In this document: one piece after another, positions 50,610-59,770 of the stretch
How positions within the stretch are numbered: position 1 is the stretch's first letter
Layout: each line of letters starts with the position of its first letter
From: Mesobacillus boroniphilus
GTDB taxonomy: Bacteria; Bacillota; Bacilli; Bacillales; Cytobacillaceae
Length of the DNA: 64,000 bases
Assembly: GCF_018424685.1 (NCBI RefSeq)
Contig: NZ_QTKX01000003.1
Span: 248,001 to 312,000 of the forward strand
Reading direction: 5' to 3'
Translations under genes and position numbers: made by a program
Notes under the pieces: generated by a model
The model's database searches: none
Told to the model about the DNA's origin: nothing
Seen by the model: only the letters and a program-made list of their open reading frames with translations

Positions 50610-52341
50610 AAGCCAGCTGCTGCTGTGCAAACTCCCTGTATAAATCATGTGTCTGGATTAATTCCTGGTGAGTGCCGATACCGGTCACTCTTCCTTTTTC
50701 TATAAAAACAATCTTATCCGCATTGACGATGGTGGAGAGCCTGTGGGCGATGACAAATGTCGTCCGGCCTTCCATCAGGCGGGTCAGGGCCTGCTGGACG
50801 ATGCCTTCTGACTGGCTGTCGAGGCTGGCGGTGGCTTCGTCCATCATCAGGATTTTCGGATCACGGAGAAAGGCGCGGGCGATTGCGATTCGCTGCCTTT
50901 GACCGCCAGACAGTTTGACGCCGCGTTCGCCGACTTCCGTATCAAGTCCTTTGGGAAAGTCTGCGATGAATTGGTCGGCATAGGCCATTTTTGCGACCTC
51001 CCAAAGACGTTCATCCGGAATCTTGTCTCCGTTTTCCAGCCCATAGTACAGATTTTCGCGGATGGTTCCAGCCATCATGGCGCTTTCCTGCGAGACATAG
51101 CCGATTTGGTTTCGCCAAGAGGAAAGCGATAGTTTCTGGATCGGAGTGTCACCAATCCGGATTTCTCCTTTTGTTGGTTCGTAAAAACGTTCAATCAGGC
51201 CAAACATGGTAGTTTTACCGCCGCCGCTTGGTCCGACGAAAGCAACCATCTGGCCAGGCTGCGCATCCAGTGAAACTCCTTCAATGACCGGCTCATCCTC
51301 GCTGTAGGCAAAGCTGACATTATCGATGGTGATGGGCAGGTTGCTGATGTCTGTTTCGATGCCTTCCTGACCTTCTTCAAGCGGCTGGTCGAGAATTTCA
51401 ATGATCCGTTCTGTCGCGCCTTTCGCTTTTTGCAGCTGGGTAAAGAACATCGCGAACGAAGTGATCGGCATAATAATCTGGAACAGATAAAGCAGGAAGG
51501 CAATGAGCGCCCCTGTGGACATTGTCCCGTTAACTACGCGCATTCCTCCGTAGGCAATGATGATGACAATAACGACCATGATCATGAGTTGCATGACAGG
51601 TCCAATCAACGCAAAGATTCGCGCTTCCTTCAATCCAAAGTTGAACAGTTTATCAATTCCGCCATAACCGTTATTCTCTTCAATTTTTTCCGCGGTTGAA
51701 GCTTTCATTAAGCGAATTTCCCCGAGAGTCTGGGTGATATGTCCGGTGAAAACAGCCGTCTCATCCTGCAGCCCTCGCGCAATCTTAGCCATTTTCCTGC
51801 CGAGAGGAATCATGATTGCCAGCGTGAGCGGCACGGAAATTAGCATGAGCAAGGTCATTTTCCAGTCCATCACGAGCAAAATCACCACAGCACCGATGAT
51901 TGAAATAATCCCCGTTGAGAAATTAGGAAAATGGCTCGTGATCAACTCTTTGACAATACTGGTGTCATTGACAATCCGGCTGACCGTTTCCCCGCTGGAC
52001 TGCTTGTCAAAGTAGCGGACTGGCATGCGAATCAGCTTCGTCCACATCCGTTCGCGCAGCCGCGCGACGACCTTTTGGCCGACATAGCTGAGCAGATAGA
52101 TGGAAATCCCGCTGATCAATGCCTGAATCACGAATGCAGCGCCAATCGCGATGACAAGCGGAACGCTGATCGCCTCAACAGAAAAGCCATCTACCAGATT
52201 TTTCGTCAGGATTGGAACCACCAGGCCAGCCAGGGTCGTGATGATACTCGCAGCCAGCCCGGTGAAAAGCGCAGCCTTCGGAATATTCGTTGATACAATG
52301 AGTGAAAGGAAAGGCTTTATACTTGTTTGCTGTTTCTCCAT
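50608..52341 (-). CDS. bmrA: Multidrug ABC exporter, BmrA homolog
   Basis: A 577-aa half-transporter that works as a homodimer: six helices (residues 1-310) plus a nucleotide-binding domain. Walker A GPSGGGKTT (370-378), signature LSGGQ (477-481), Walker B ILMMDEATA with catalytic Glu502, and the H-loop IAHRLST. The membrane part matches B. subtilis BmrA closely in VPILTKNLVDGFS, SGETVSRIVNDTSIVKELIT and GALIAFLLYLFQIIMP. ATG 52341 is eight bases from AGGAG. Exports amphipathic drugs and lipids; no regulator adjoins it. Confidence 0.9.
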   Translation of the reverse strand: MEKQQTSIKPFLSLIVSTNIPKAALFTGLAASIITTLAGLVVPILTKNLVDGFSVEAISVPLVIAIGAAFVIQALISGISIYLLSYVGQKVVARLRERMWTKLIRMPVRYFDKQSSGETVSRIVNDTSIVKELITSHFPNFSTGIISIIGAVVILLVMDWKMTLLMLISVPLTLAIMIPLGRKMAKIARGLQDETAVFTGHITQTLGEIRLMKASTAEKIEENNGYGGIDKLFNFGLKEARIFALIGPVMQLMIMVVIVIIIAYGGMRVVNGTMSTGALIAFLLYLFQIIMPITSFAMFFTQLQKAKGATERIIEILDQPLEEGQEGIETDISNLPITIDNVSFAYSEDEPVIEGVSLDAQPGQMVAFVGPSGGGKTTMFGLIERFYEPTKGEIRIGDTPIQKLSLSSWRNQIGYVSQESAMMAGTIRENLYYGLENGDKIPDERLWEVAKMAYADQFIADFPKGLDTEVGERGVKLSGGQRQRIAIARAFLRDPKILMMDEATASLDSQSEGIVQQALTRLMEGRTTFVIAHRLSTIVNADKIVFIEKGRVTGIGTHQELIQTHDLYREFAQQQLA

Positions 52342-52517
52342 TGCTATTCTCCTATTCATTCTGGTTGATTACATCATAAACCACTTTCATTATAGATGGA
52401 AATAGTGGTAAAAAAGCATAAAAAGATAGTATATTCACCTCTTTTTCCTTCATTAATAAACAAGCTGTTTGGTACATGCATATTATGTTGGTGAACAAAG
52501 GATTGGAGGTGAAGCAT

Positions 52518-52757
52518 ATGAGTAATGGAGTTCATGCTGCATGCAGTGTGTTCGACTTATTTCTTGGAGTCCTGGTGGGGGCAGGATTGATTCTGTTATC
52601 CTATTTCGGCGTGATTGCTGTTGTCCTTGCTTGGTTGGGTTCATTCGCTGCTACAGTAAATACAGCTGTAGGTGTAATTGGTATTATCGCGGTAATATTG
52701 TTTGCGTATTGCATCTTCAGGAGATTATGGCGTTGTTGTTTTGGAGGACGGTGCTAA
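52518..52757 (+). CDS. Small membrane protein with Cys-rich tail
   Basis: A 79-aa protein with two membrane helices (FDLFLGVLVGAGLILLSYFGVIAVVLAWLG, and VNTAVGVIGIIAVILFAYCIF) and a basic cysteine tail (RRLWRCCFGGRC). GGAGGTGA is six bases before ATG 52518, an excellent site. The Arg/Cys-rich end suggests membrane-surface or metal binding. Family not recognised. A terminator follows. Confidence 0.65.
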   Translation: MSNGVHAACSVFDLFLGVLVGAGLILLSYFGVIAVVLAWLGSFAATVNTAVGVIGIIAVILFAYCIFRRLWRCCFGGRC

Positions 52758-52788
52758 CCACTAATCATACCCTTCCAATGACAGTCTG

Positions 52789-52813
52789 AGGCCCTTGATT
52801 AAGGGTCTTTTCT
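52789..52813 (+). terminator. Intrinsic terminator
   Basis: AGGCCCTT-gatt-AAGGGTCT followed by TTTCTTC. Confidence 0.65.
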
Positions 52814-52957
52814 TCGTGATTTTATGTTTGAAAAAACCTCATAAATAGTCCAACAGGCCTGTTTTGTAAAAAAATACCTGTGTAACCATAGACAGGGAGT
52901 GCCGATATAAATCAATAACATGTATATACTACGAATTTAAAGGGGCGGGTGACTATA

Positions 52958-55138
52958 ATGCAGCCAGATTTAAATAGCAAATCTCTTTTTGAGGTATATA
53001 AATCCTTGTTTGATTATAACCATGATGGTTGCTACGCCCTTGATATGAAAGGAAATTTTATTGGGTTCAATGAAGCAGCTGTAGTGATAACGGGGTATTC
53101 GCTGGAAGAGGCTTTGGATATGAATTTCATTTCGATCATTCATGATGATTTCCTGGAAGATACAATTCAGCAATTTAAGCAAGTGACGTCAGGAGGGCGA
53201 ACCAGATTTGAAACGGCCATCTTTAAAAAGGATACTGGTGAACGAGTTGACCTGATGGTTACGGCTGTTCCGATTACCCTAGGTAAGGAGATTTTGGGCA
53301 TTGTCGGGTGTGCACAGGATATCTCGAAAAAAAAGGAGCTCGAGGCATTGTTGAACGGCCAAAATCGAATCCTTAAAATGATGGCGAAGGGAATCTCTTA
53401 TCAAGAGGTCCTGGATGAGATTGTCCTTTTTATCGAGAGTTTTACAGACGGGGCCCGCTGTTCAATCTTGATTGCCGACCAAGAGGGAAAGAAATTAGTA
53501 CAAGGGTCATCTCCTAATTTGCCGCCAGTATATAATGTGGCAGTTGATGGGATGCCGATTGGTCCAAAGGCTGGTTCCTGTGGCACGGCGGCCTATTTGA
53601 GGAAATCCGTGGCGGTAAAGGATATTGAGTCCGATTCGTTATGGGAGGAATACCGAGATCTGGCCCTCTCTTATGGTTTAAAGGCATGCTGGTCAACACC
53701 AGTTTTCGACGATGATCATAGGGTGATTGGCACGTTTGGCCTTTATTACTGCCGTTCAAGGTCTCCGCGTGAAAAGGACCGGGAAATCATCCAGAAAGCA
53801 ACGGATCTCGCTAGCCTGGTGATCCAGCATTATCAGGCAAAAGAAAAAATTGATTTCATGGCGTATCATGATGCGCTGACAGGACTGGCGAACCGGCGGC
53901 TGTTTGATGATAGGGTTAATAAGGCTTTAGCTGAGACAAAAGTGGATGAAGGTGAAAAACTGAGCCTCATGTTTCTCGACCTGGACAGATTCAAATTCGT
54001 CAACGATTCTCTCGGTCATTCTATAGGTGACCGCTTGCTTGTACATGTGTCTGGAAAGTTGAAAAACAACCTTGGAGATGGAGTGTTTTTTTCAAGACAG
54101 GGCGGGGACGAGTTTACTATTTTACTAGAGCACACTACGAAGGAAAAAGCTGAAGCCGTGGCGCGTGATATCCTGAAGACATTAGAGGAGCCTTTTGTGC
54201 TTGATGGGACAGATATTTTCATCACAACGAGCATAGGCATGAGCTTTTACCCTGATGATGGCGAAAAAGTTGACATGCTGCTGAGCAAGGCGGATGTCGC
54301 GATGTATCAGGCAAAAAAACAGGGGCGCAACAATTACCAGCTGTATGATGTGTTGCTCGATCGCAAGGCATTCGAAAAGCTCCAGATTGAGAATGCGCTC
54401 CGTAAAGCGCTCGAGCGTAATGAATTTGTACTGCACTATCAGCCAATCATCAACCTGTATACCAATAAGGTAACGGGAGCGGAGGCGCTGATCCGCTGGA
54501 AAAATGAGAGGGTGGGGTTTGTCTCACCAGATCAGTTCATCCCAATCGCAGAAGAAACAGGGCTGATCATTCCGATTGGGGAATGGGTGCTGAAAACCGC
54601 CATGCTGCAGCTCAAGGACTGGCACGAAAACGGAATGGAAGGTTTGACGATGTCGGTTAACTTATCGATTCGCCAATTTTATCAGCCTAATTTGATTCCG
54701 ATGATAAAGGAAACTCTTGAGTTAGCCGGAGTGGAGCCGAGGTACCTGACAATCGAGATTACCGAAAGCATGACGATGGACGTGGAAAAAGCAAACGTAA
54801 TCCTTCATGAGCTGAAAGGAATTGGAGTTAATATCTCGATCGACGATTTCGGCACAGGCTACAGCTCGCTGAGTTACCTGAAGAGATTCCCGATTGATCA
54901 TTTGAAAATTGACCGTTGCTTTGTGAAGGACATCGCCGATAATAAAAGCGACGAAAACATCGCTACAACGATTATTCTGATGGCGCATAATCTGGGGCTG
55001 TCCGTAATTGCGGAAGGAGTCGAAACAGTAGACCAGTTAGGATTGTTGAAGCAGCATCACTGCAATCAAGCACAAGGTTATCATTTCAGCAAACCCGTGC
55101 CAGGAGAAGAGTTTCCTAGAATCAAAGTTCCTTCGTGA
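52958..55138 (+). CDS. PAS-GAF-GGDEF-EAL cyclic-di-GMP protein
   Basis: A 726-aa cytoplasmic protein. PAS domain (about 10-125), GAF domain (about 140-290, with GSCGTAAYLRKSVAVKDI), GGDEF domain with an intact GGDEF motif (about 382-386) and EAL domain with intact EAL (about 509-511) and DDFGTGYSSLSYLKRFPIDHLKID. Both catalytic motifs look functional, so it may make and degrade c-di-GMP, with the balance set by PAS/GAF input. No RxxD inhibitory site is apparent before GGDEF. The start may instead be GTG 52949. Stand-alone gene. Confidence 0.88.
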   Translation: MQPDLNSKSLFEVYKSLFDYNHDGCYALDMKGNFIGFNEAAVVITGYSLEEALDMNFISIIHDDFLEDTIQQFKQVTSGGRTRFETAIFKKDTGERVDLMVTAVPITLGKEILGIVGCAQDISKKKELEALLNGQNRILKMMAKGISYQEVLDEIVLFIESFTDGARCSILIADQEGKKLVQGSSPNLPPVYNVAVDGMPIGPKAGSCGTAAYLRKSVAVKDIESDSLWEEYRDLALSYGLKACWSTPVFDDDHRVIGTFGLYYCRSRSPREKDREIIQKATDLASLVIQHYQAKEKIDFMAYHDALTGLANRRLFDDRVNKALAETKVDEGEKLSLMFLDLDRFKFVNDSLGHSIGDRLLVHVSGKLKNNLGDGVFFSRQGGDEFTILLEHTTKEKAEAVARDILKTLEEPFVLDGTDIFITTSIGMSFYPDDGEKVDMLLSKADVAMYQAKKQGRNNYQLYDVLLDRKAFEKLQIENALRKALERNEFVLHYQPIINLYTNKVTGAEALIRWKNERVGFVSPDQFIPIAEETGLIIPIGEWVLKTAMLQLKDWHENGMEGLTMSVNLSIRQFYQPNLIPMIKETLELAGVEPRYLTIEITESMTMDVEKANVILHELKGIGVNISIDDFGTGYSSLSYLKRFPIDHLKIDRCFVKDIADNKSDENIATTIILMAHNLGLSVIAEGVETVDQLGLLKQHHCNQAQGYHFSKPVPGEEFPRIKVPS

Positions 55139-55251
55139 TCCGGAGGAGCTTTTTTCTATAAAAAAAGATGTTTTTTCATTGAATTTTGAGGATGAAATCT
55201 GAAACACCTGGAACAAATTCCCGTCTAATTTTACAAGGGGGTTCGAAAAAG

Positions 55252-57429
55252 ATGAAAAAATGGTGGCTTATAAGCGGTTTGTTGCTCGCTTCAATTGTTG
55301 CAGTGGCTTTCTTTTCTTTTTCCCAGTTCAAAGTCGTGAATGCATGGGAAGAAGAGCATGTGGTCCTTCCGAATAAGGTGTGGAAGCTCGAGTTTTCCGA
55401 GAATATCTCTGAAAAAAGTCTTGATGCCGATTTGATTTTTGTGACGAATGACAAGGGCGAGAAGATCGACACGAAGCTGGAGTTGGGTGACGACCGGAAA
55501 ACCATTTACATCCTTCCTCCGGCACAAGGGTATGACCTAAAATCGAAGGAATACACCGTTCATTTTAAAAAAGGAATTAAATCTGCGCTAGGCAGGGAGC
55601 TGAACTCTGGGCACAACTGGAAGTTCGTTGTAAAAGAAACCCTGCCGACGGTTGGCTCGCAGGAGAATCTAGCGAGTTATTTTGAAGACATTATAGAGGA
55701 AGAGAAAGAGGCCCGAAGCTGGTTTGGCGGATTGAAGGAATCCTTTTCTGCTGGTGAGGATAAGGCGACGGAAGAGTCAGTGGCTGCCGATAAGTCCGGT
55801 GGCGGTGGGGATGTTTCCGAAACGAATGTCCAGGTACAGGGCGTTGATGAAGCGGATATCGTCAAAACAGATGGCGAAAGTATTTTTCAGGCTGAGCATA
55901 ATAAGGTGCGAATCATTCAGGCAGTGCCTGGCACGCAGATGAAGGTTTTATCGGTTTTGCATTTTGATGAGAATTTTTCACCTAGTCAGCTATTCCTGCA
56001 AGACGATCAACTGGTGGTCATTGGCCATCAGTACAACGAAATATATAGGCCATATGAAGATGTCGCTAAGGACTCGTTGATTGCCCCTATGATGCAATCT
56101 ACGACAATAATTGTCTATGATGTTAAAAATCCTGCTGATCCCAAGCAGATCCGTGAAGTCAAAGTGGAAGGTCACTATGTTTCGGCAAGGAAAGTCGAGA
56201 ATCTTGTCTATCTCATCACTCAGCATTACCCGGATTACTGGCTGCTGAAGGAGAACAGGAAAATTGATATCAGGCCAAAGTTTACTGACACTGCCTATGA
56301 TTCAAAGGAAAGAACGATTGATTATGATGATATTCATTATTTCCCAGAGTCACGCCAGCCGAACTATACATTGATTGCCGCTCTTGATCTCGAACAGCCG
56401 AAAAAGGAAGTGGCTCTGACGACGTACCTGGGCAGCGGGAACCAGCTTTATATGTCCAAGGAAAATCTTTACCTGGCTGTCGAGAATTATGGGGATATGG
56501 ACAGGAAGGATCGTGGTGTCATCGCTCCGGACACCGATGTCCATAAATTTGAGATTAAGGGCCTGGATGTTAAATACCATAGCTCCGCTACCGTAACGGG
56601 AACCGTGCTGAACCAGTTCTCGATGGATGAACACAATGGCTATTTCCGCGTCGTGACGACCAAAGGCTACGCTTGGGATGAAAAGCGGCCTTCTAGCAAC
56701 CATCTCTATATATTGGATAAAAACTTAAAAGAAACCGGGAAGATTGAAGAACTGGCTCGAGGGGAAAGAATCTACTCTGCGAGATTCATGGGTGACCGCA
56801 TCTATATGGTTACTTTTAAAGAAACCGACCCGCTGTTCGTGTTTGACGCAAGCGATCCAGCCAATCCGAAAGTGCTTGGCGAATTGAAAATACCTGGCTT
56901 CAGCAATTATCTGCACCCATATGATGAAAACCATATCATCGGCTTCGGCCAGGATACGAAAATCGTCGCTGAAAAAGGAGCCTCACAGCCGAGAATCCTT
57001 ACAGATGGAGTTAAGATTTCGCTATTCGATGTCAGTGATATGACCAATCCGAAAGAGAAATTCACCGAAATCATTGGCGGGCGCGGCACCTACTCACCAT
57101 TGAACCATGACCACAAGGCCCTGCTGTTCAATAGGGAGAAAGACATTTTTGCCTTCCCAATCTCGGTTTATAGAAACAGCGAGAAAAACGAATACGAACA
57201 ATTCTTTGAATATCAGGGAGCTTATGTATATAGTATCGATCCAGTGACCGGATTTAAGCTAAAGTCTAAAATTACCCATATAAATGGAGAAATGCCATAT
57301 TACGAAGAGTGGGAGCACCAAATCCAGCGCCTGCTCTATATCGGTGACAAATTGTACGGCTTGTCACCAGAGAAAATCACGAGCCATAAAATGGGCAGCT
57401 ATGAGAAGGTTGGGGAGCTGGAGTTTTAA
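55252..57429 (+). CDS. Beta-propeller domain protein, secreted/anchored
   Basis: A 725-aa protein with an N-terminal membrane anchor/signal (KKWWLISGLLLASIVAVAFF), an Ig-like SbsA/BIG domain (about 30-125: WKLEFSENISEKSLDADLIF), an acidic linker with Gly/Ser (KSGGGGDVSETNVQVQGVDE), then a seven- or eight-bladed C-terminal beta-propeller of the Beta_propel family. AAGGGGG precedes ATG 55252. The substrate or partner is unknown. An AT-rich tandem array follows the stop directly. Confidence 0.78.
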   Translation: MKKWWLISGLLLASIVAVAFFSFSQFKVVNAWEEEHVVLPNKVWKLEFSENISEKSLDADLIFVTNDKGEKIDTKLELGDDRKTIYILPPAQGYDLKSKEYTVHFKKGIKSALGRELNSGHNWKFVVKETLPTVGSQENLASYFEDIIEEEKEARSWFGGLKESFSAGEDKATEESVAADKSGGGGDVSETNVQVQGVDEADIVKTDGESIFQAEHNKVRIIQAVPGTQMKVLSVLHFDENFSPSQLFLQDDQLVVIGHQYNEIYRPYEDVAKDSLIAPMMQSTTIIVYDVKNPADPKQIREVKVEGHYVSARKVENLVYLITQHYPDYWLLKENRKIDIRPKFTDTAYDSKERTIDYDDIHYFPESRQPNYTLIAALDLEQPKKEVALTTYLGSGNQLYMSKENLYLAVENYGDMDRKDRGVIAPDTDVHKFEIKGLDVKYHSSATVTGTVLNQFSMDEHNGYFRVVTTKGYAWDEKRPSSNHLYILDKNLKETGKIEELARGERIYSARFMGDRIYMVTFKETDPLFVFDASDPANPKVLGELKIPGFSNYLHPYDENHIIGFGQDTKIVAEKGASQPRILTDGVKISLFDVSDMTNPKEKFTEIIGGRGTYSPLNHDHKALLFNREKDIFAFPISVYRNSEKNEYEQFFEYQGAYVYSIDPVTGFKLKSKITHINGEMPYYEEWEHQIQRLLYIGDKLYGLSPEKITSHKMGSYEKVGELEF

Positions 57430-57430
57430 A

Positions 57431-57638
57431 AAGCTTGCTAGGTGAATTGATTTCTAAAAAAGCTTGCTAAGTGAATTAATTTTTTAAAAAGGTTGCTAGG
57501 TGAATTAATTTTTTAAAAAAGCTTGCTAGGTGAATTAATTTTTTAAAAAAGCTTGCTAGGTGAATTAATTTTTTAAAAAAGCTAGCTAGTTGAATTCGAT
57601 TTTTTCAAAACCTGGCTAGGTCAATTCGTGTTAAAAAG
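57431..57638. repeat. AT-rich tandem array, seven copies of 29-30 bp
   Basis: GCTTGCTAGGTGAATTAATT (with small changes) recurs at 57433, 57462, 57491, 57521, 57551, 57581 and 57611. The first two steps are 29 bases and the rest 30, separated by T6A6-like runs. The A/T runs recur about every three helical turns. It fills the space from the propeller stop to the terminator. There are no unique spacers and no coding frame. The last two copies are the most diverged. Confidence 0.85.
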
Positions 57639-57666
57639 CCAGGGAATTAGAAGCTTCCATATAGAA

Positions 57667-57700
57667 GGCTCTTCTGCACCCACCGCAGAAGAGCCTTTTC
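57667..57700. terminator. Bidirectional intrinsic terminator
   Basis: GGCTCTTCTGC / GCAGAAGAGCC, an 11-bp stem with a seven-base loop, followed by TTTTC. Lies between the convergent propeller and VOC genes. Confidence 0.8.
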
Positions 57701-57703
57701 ACT

Positions 57704-58126
57704 TTAATTATTCCCCAACCCAGAAGAATTCTGGAGAACAATCCTCCAGCCATCCGGATCGGCAATCGTGACACCAGCATTTTTCCAATACGGATTTTCC
57801 GGTTCGACTTCCGGATAGCCCATATTGTGCAGCCGCAGGGCGATAGTGTCTCGTACTTCGTGATCAGGAATGTAAAAGACTAATAGATTGTCTTCGGTCG
57901 GTGCGGGGCAGGGACTGCCTTCCACATGCTGGGTGAATTCCAGGTGATAGCTGAAATCAGGCAGGCCTAGCATCACTCCGTCATAACCATCGTGTTTTTC
58001 AAACGAACCAACAACTTCAAGCCCAAGTCCATCACGGTAAAATTCAACGACCTTCTCCAATTGATCTGTTGGCCGCGCAATCCGGAATTGGACAGCAGGC
58101 ATTTTATCTGACCAGATTTTTTTCAT
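57704..58126 (-). CDS. VOC (glyoxalase/bleomycin-resistance) family protein
   Basis: A 140-aa protein with the paired beta-alpha-beta-beta-beta modules of the VOC superfamily: RPTDQLEKVVEFYRDGLGLEV, then PEVEPENPYWKNAGVTIADPDGWRIVL. It resembles B. subtilis YycE-like proteins of unknown function. AAGAGGTGA lies before the ATG. It occupies the place after gntP where B. subtilis has gntZ, but is separated from gntP by a terminator. Confidence 0.75.
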   Translation of the reverse strand: MKKIWSDKMPAVQFRIARPTDQLEKVVEFYRDGLGLEVVGSFEKHDGYDGVMLGLPDFSYHLEFTQHVEGSPCPAPTEDNLLVFYIPDHEVRDTIALRLHNMGYPEVEPENPYWKNAGVTIADPDGWRIVLQNSSGLGNN

Positions 58127-58225
58127 AAAAAATCACCTCTTATTTTTATTTTACAAGGTTAAAAACAAAAGTGTATTCGGAAGTTAGATTGATAAAATCT
58201 AAGACTTTGGTTGTAGACAAAATAA

Positions 58226-58256
58226 GAGGTCAGCCCTTCATTAAAGGACTGACCTC
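58226..58256 (-). terminator. Terminator of the gnt operon (minus strand)
   Basis: GAGGTCAG...CTGACCTC with additional inner pairing; on the minus strand it is followed by TTATTTT. It lies seven bases after the gntP stop. Confidence 0.75.
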
Positions 58257-58262
58257 ATCGTA

Positions 58263-59609
58263 TTAAACAAATAGGCTAAGCAATAGGACGAATCCTAGAC
58301 CAGCTACGGAAATGATGGTTTCAAGCAGTGTCCATGTTGCGAATGTTTCTTTCATGCTTAAGCCGAAGTATTCTTTGAACATCCAGAAGCCTGCGTCGTT
58401 TACGTGGGAAGCGACCAAGCTTCCTGCTCCTGTAGCGAGTACGACCAGAGCAAGGTTAACATCGCTTGTGCCAAGCATTGGAATAACCAAGCCAGCAGTT
58501 GTCAAAGCTGCAACTGTTGCAGAACCAAGAGCGATACGCAGGATGGCTGCGATGATCCATGCAAGCAGGATTGGCGATAATGCTGTATCCTTGAACATTT
58601 CAGCTACATAGTCACCAACACCGCCAGTGATCAATACTTGTTTGAAGGCGCCGCCTCCACCAACAATCAATAGCATCATGCCGATATGTGAGATGGCTGT
58701 TGCGCAAGAATCCATAACCGTCTTGATTGGAATGTTACGTGCAATTCCCATTGAGTAGATAGCGAATAATAGAGACAATGTCATGGAAGTACCAGCATCA
58801 CCGATGAATCGGATCCCTGCTAGGAAACTATTATCTTCAAAACCCATTGTTTTTTGAAGCAATGTAATGATTGTTGCGATAGACATTAATATAACTGGTA
58901 GTAATGCTGTGAAAACGCTGATCCCGAAACCAGGAGTATCTTCAAGTTTGAATGTTTTTTGTTCGCCTAAAGAAGCGATGCTTCCAGTTTTGTTGAAAGA
59001 TTCTGGTACAAGTTTTTTAGCGATTTTCGTAAATACAGGCCCTGCAAGAATCACAGTTGGAATGGCAATGATAAAGCCATAAAGCAATACTTCACCAATG
59101 TTTGCCCCAAACTCACCAGCAATGACAGTTGGTCCTGGGTGAGGAGGCAGGAATCCATGAGTTACAGATAAAGCAGCAGTCATCGGAATACCTAGATATA
59201 GGATTGAAATCTTTAATTCTCTTGAAATCGCAAATACGATCGGAATCAATAATACTAAACCTACTTCAAAGAATAGAGCGACACCAATGATGAACGAAGC
59301 CACTACGACTGCCCATTGGATGTTCTTTTCACCGAATTTGTTTACAAGGGTCATCGCGATTCTCTGAGCACCGCCAGAATCTGCGATCAATTTACCCAAC
59401 ATAGCACCAAGCCCGAAGACTAACGCCAGGTGGCCAAGTGTGCCGCCTAAGCCGGCTTCGATTGTTTTAACAACTTCTCCTAATGGAATACCAAGCGCTA
59501 AAGCAACCCCGAATGAAACGATGATCAATGAGACAAAAGTGTTTAGTTTTAAGCCCATGATCAATAAAAGTAAAGCTAAGATACCAATTGCTACAATAAC
59601 CAATGGCAT
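58263..59609 (-). CDS. gntP: Gluconate permease
   Basis: A 448-aa GntP-family proton symporter with 12-14 helices. Typical segments: LGALMLGKLIADSGGAQRIA-like GAMLGKLIADSGGAQRIA, HGFLPPHPGPTVIAGEFGAN and LASHVNDAGFWMFKEYFGLS, which are hallmarks of gluconate permeases. It is the third gene of gntR-gntK-gntP, 161 bases after gntK. The gap carries a cre-like site (59730-59743), and a terminator follows gntP. Imports D-gluconate for phosphorylation by GntK. Confidence 0.92.
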   Translation of the reverse strand: MPLVIVAIGILALLLLIMGLKLNTFVSLIIVSFGVALALGIPLGEVVKTIEAGLGGTLGHLALVFGLGAMLGKLIADSGGAQRIAMTLVNKFGEKNIQWAVVVASFIIGVALFFEVGLVLLIPIVFAISRELKISILYLGIPMTAALSVTHGFLPPHPGPTVIAGEFGANIGEVLLYGFIIAIPTVILAGPVFTKIAKKLVPESFNKTGSIASLGEQKTFKLEDTPGFGISVFTALLPVILMSIATIITLLQKTMGFEDNSFLAGIRFIGDAGTSMTLSLLFAIYSMGIARNIPIKTVMDSCATAISHIGMMLLIVGGGGAFKQVLITGGVGDYVAEMFKDTALSPILLAWIIAAILRIALGSATVAALTTAGLVIPMLGTSDVNLALVVLATGAGSLVASHVNDAGFWMFKEYFGLSMKETFATWTLLETIISVAGLGFVLLLSLFV

Positions 59610-59729
59610 TGTAATTTCCCCCTAAGATGTCTATATTTCCCGCATAGAGCGGAGTGTTTCCTCTTTGAAATTGTGCAACGAGCAGGTCCCGCTTTTGAAT
59701 AAGTGAAAAACCAGCTGTTACTCTGTAAA

Positions 59730-59743
59730 ATAAAGCGCTAACA
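59730..59743. promoter_or_regulatory. cre-like site between gntK and gntP
   Basis: ATAAAGCGCTAACA matches 12 of 14 positions (the first two differ) of the CcpA-site consensus TGWAANCGNTNWCA. Placed 121 bases before the gntP start, it could reduce or block read-through to gntP under glucose. A short hairpin GGGGA...TCCCC (59754-59770) lies at the gntK stop. Confidence 0.4.
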
Positions 59744-59770
59744 TTTTGGTGCCGGGGATCAGGTGTCCCC

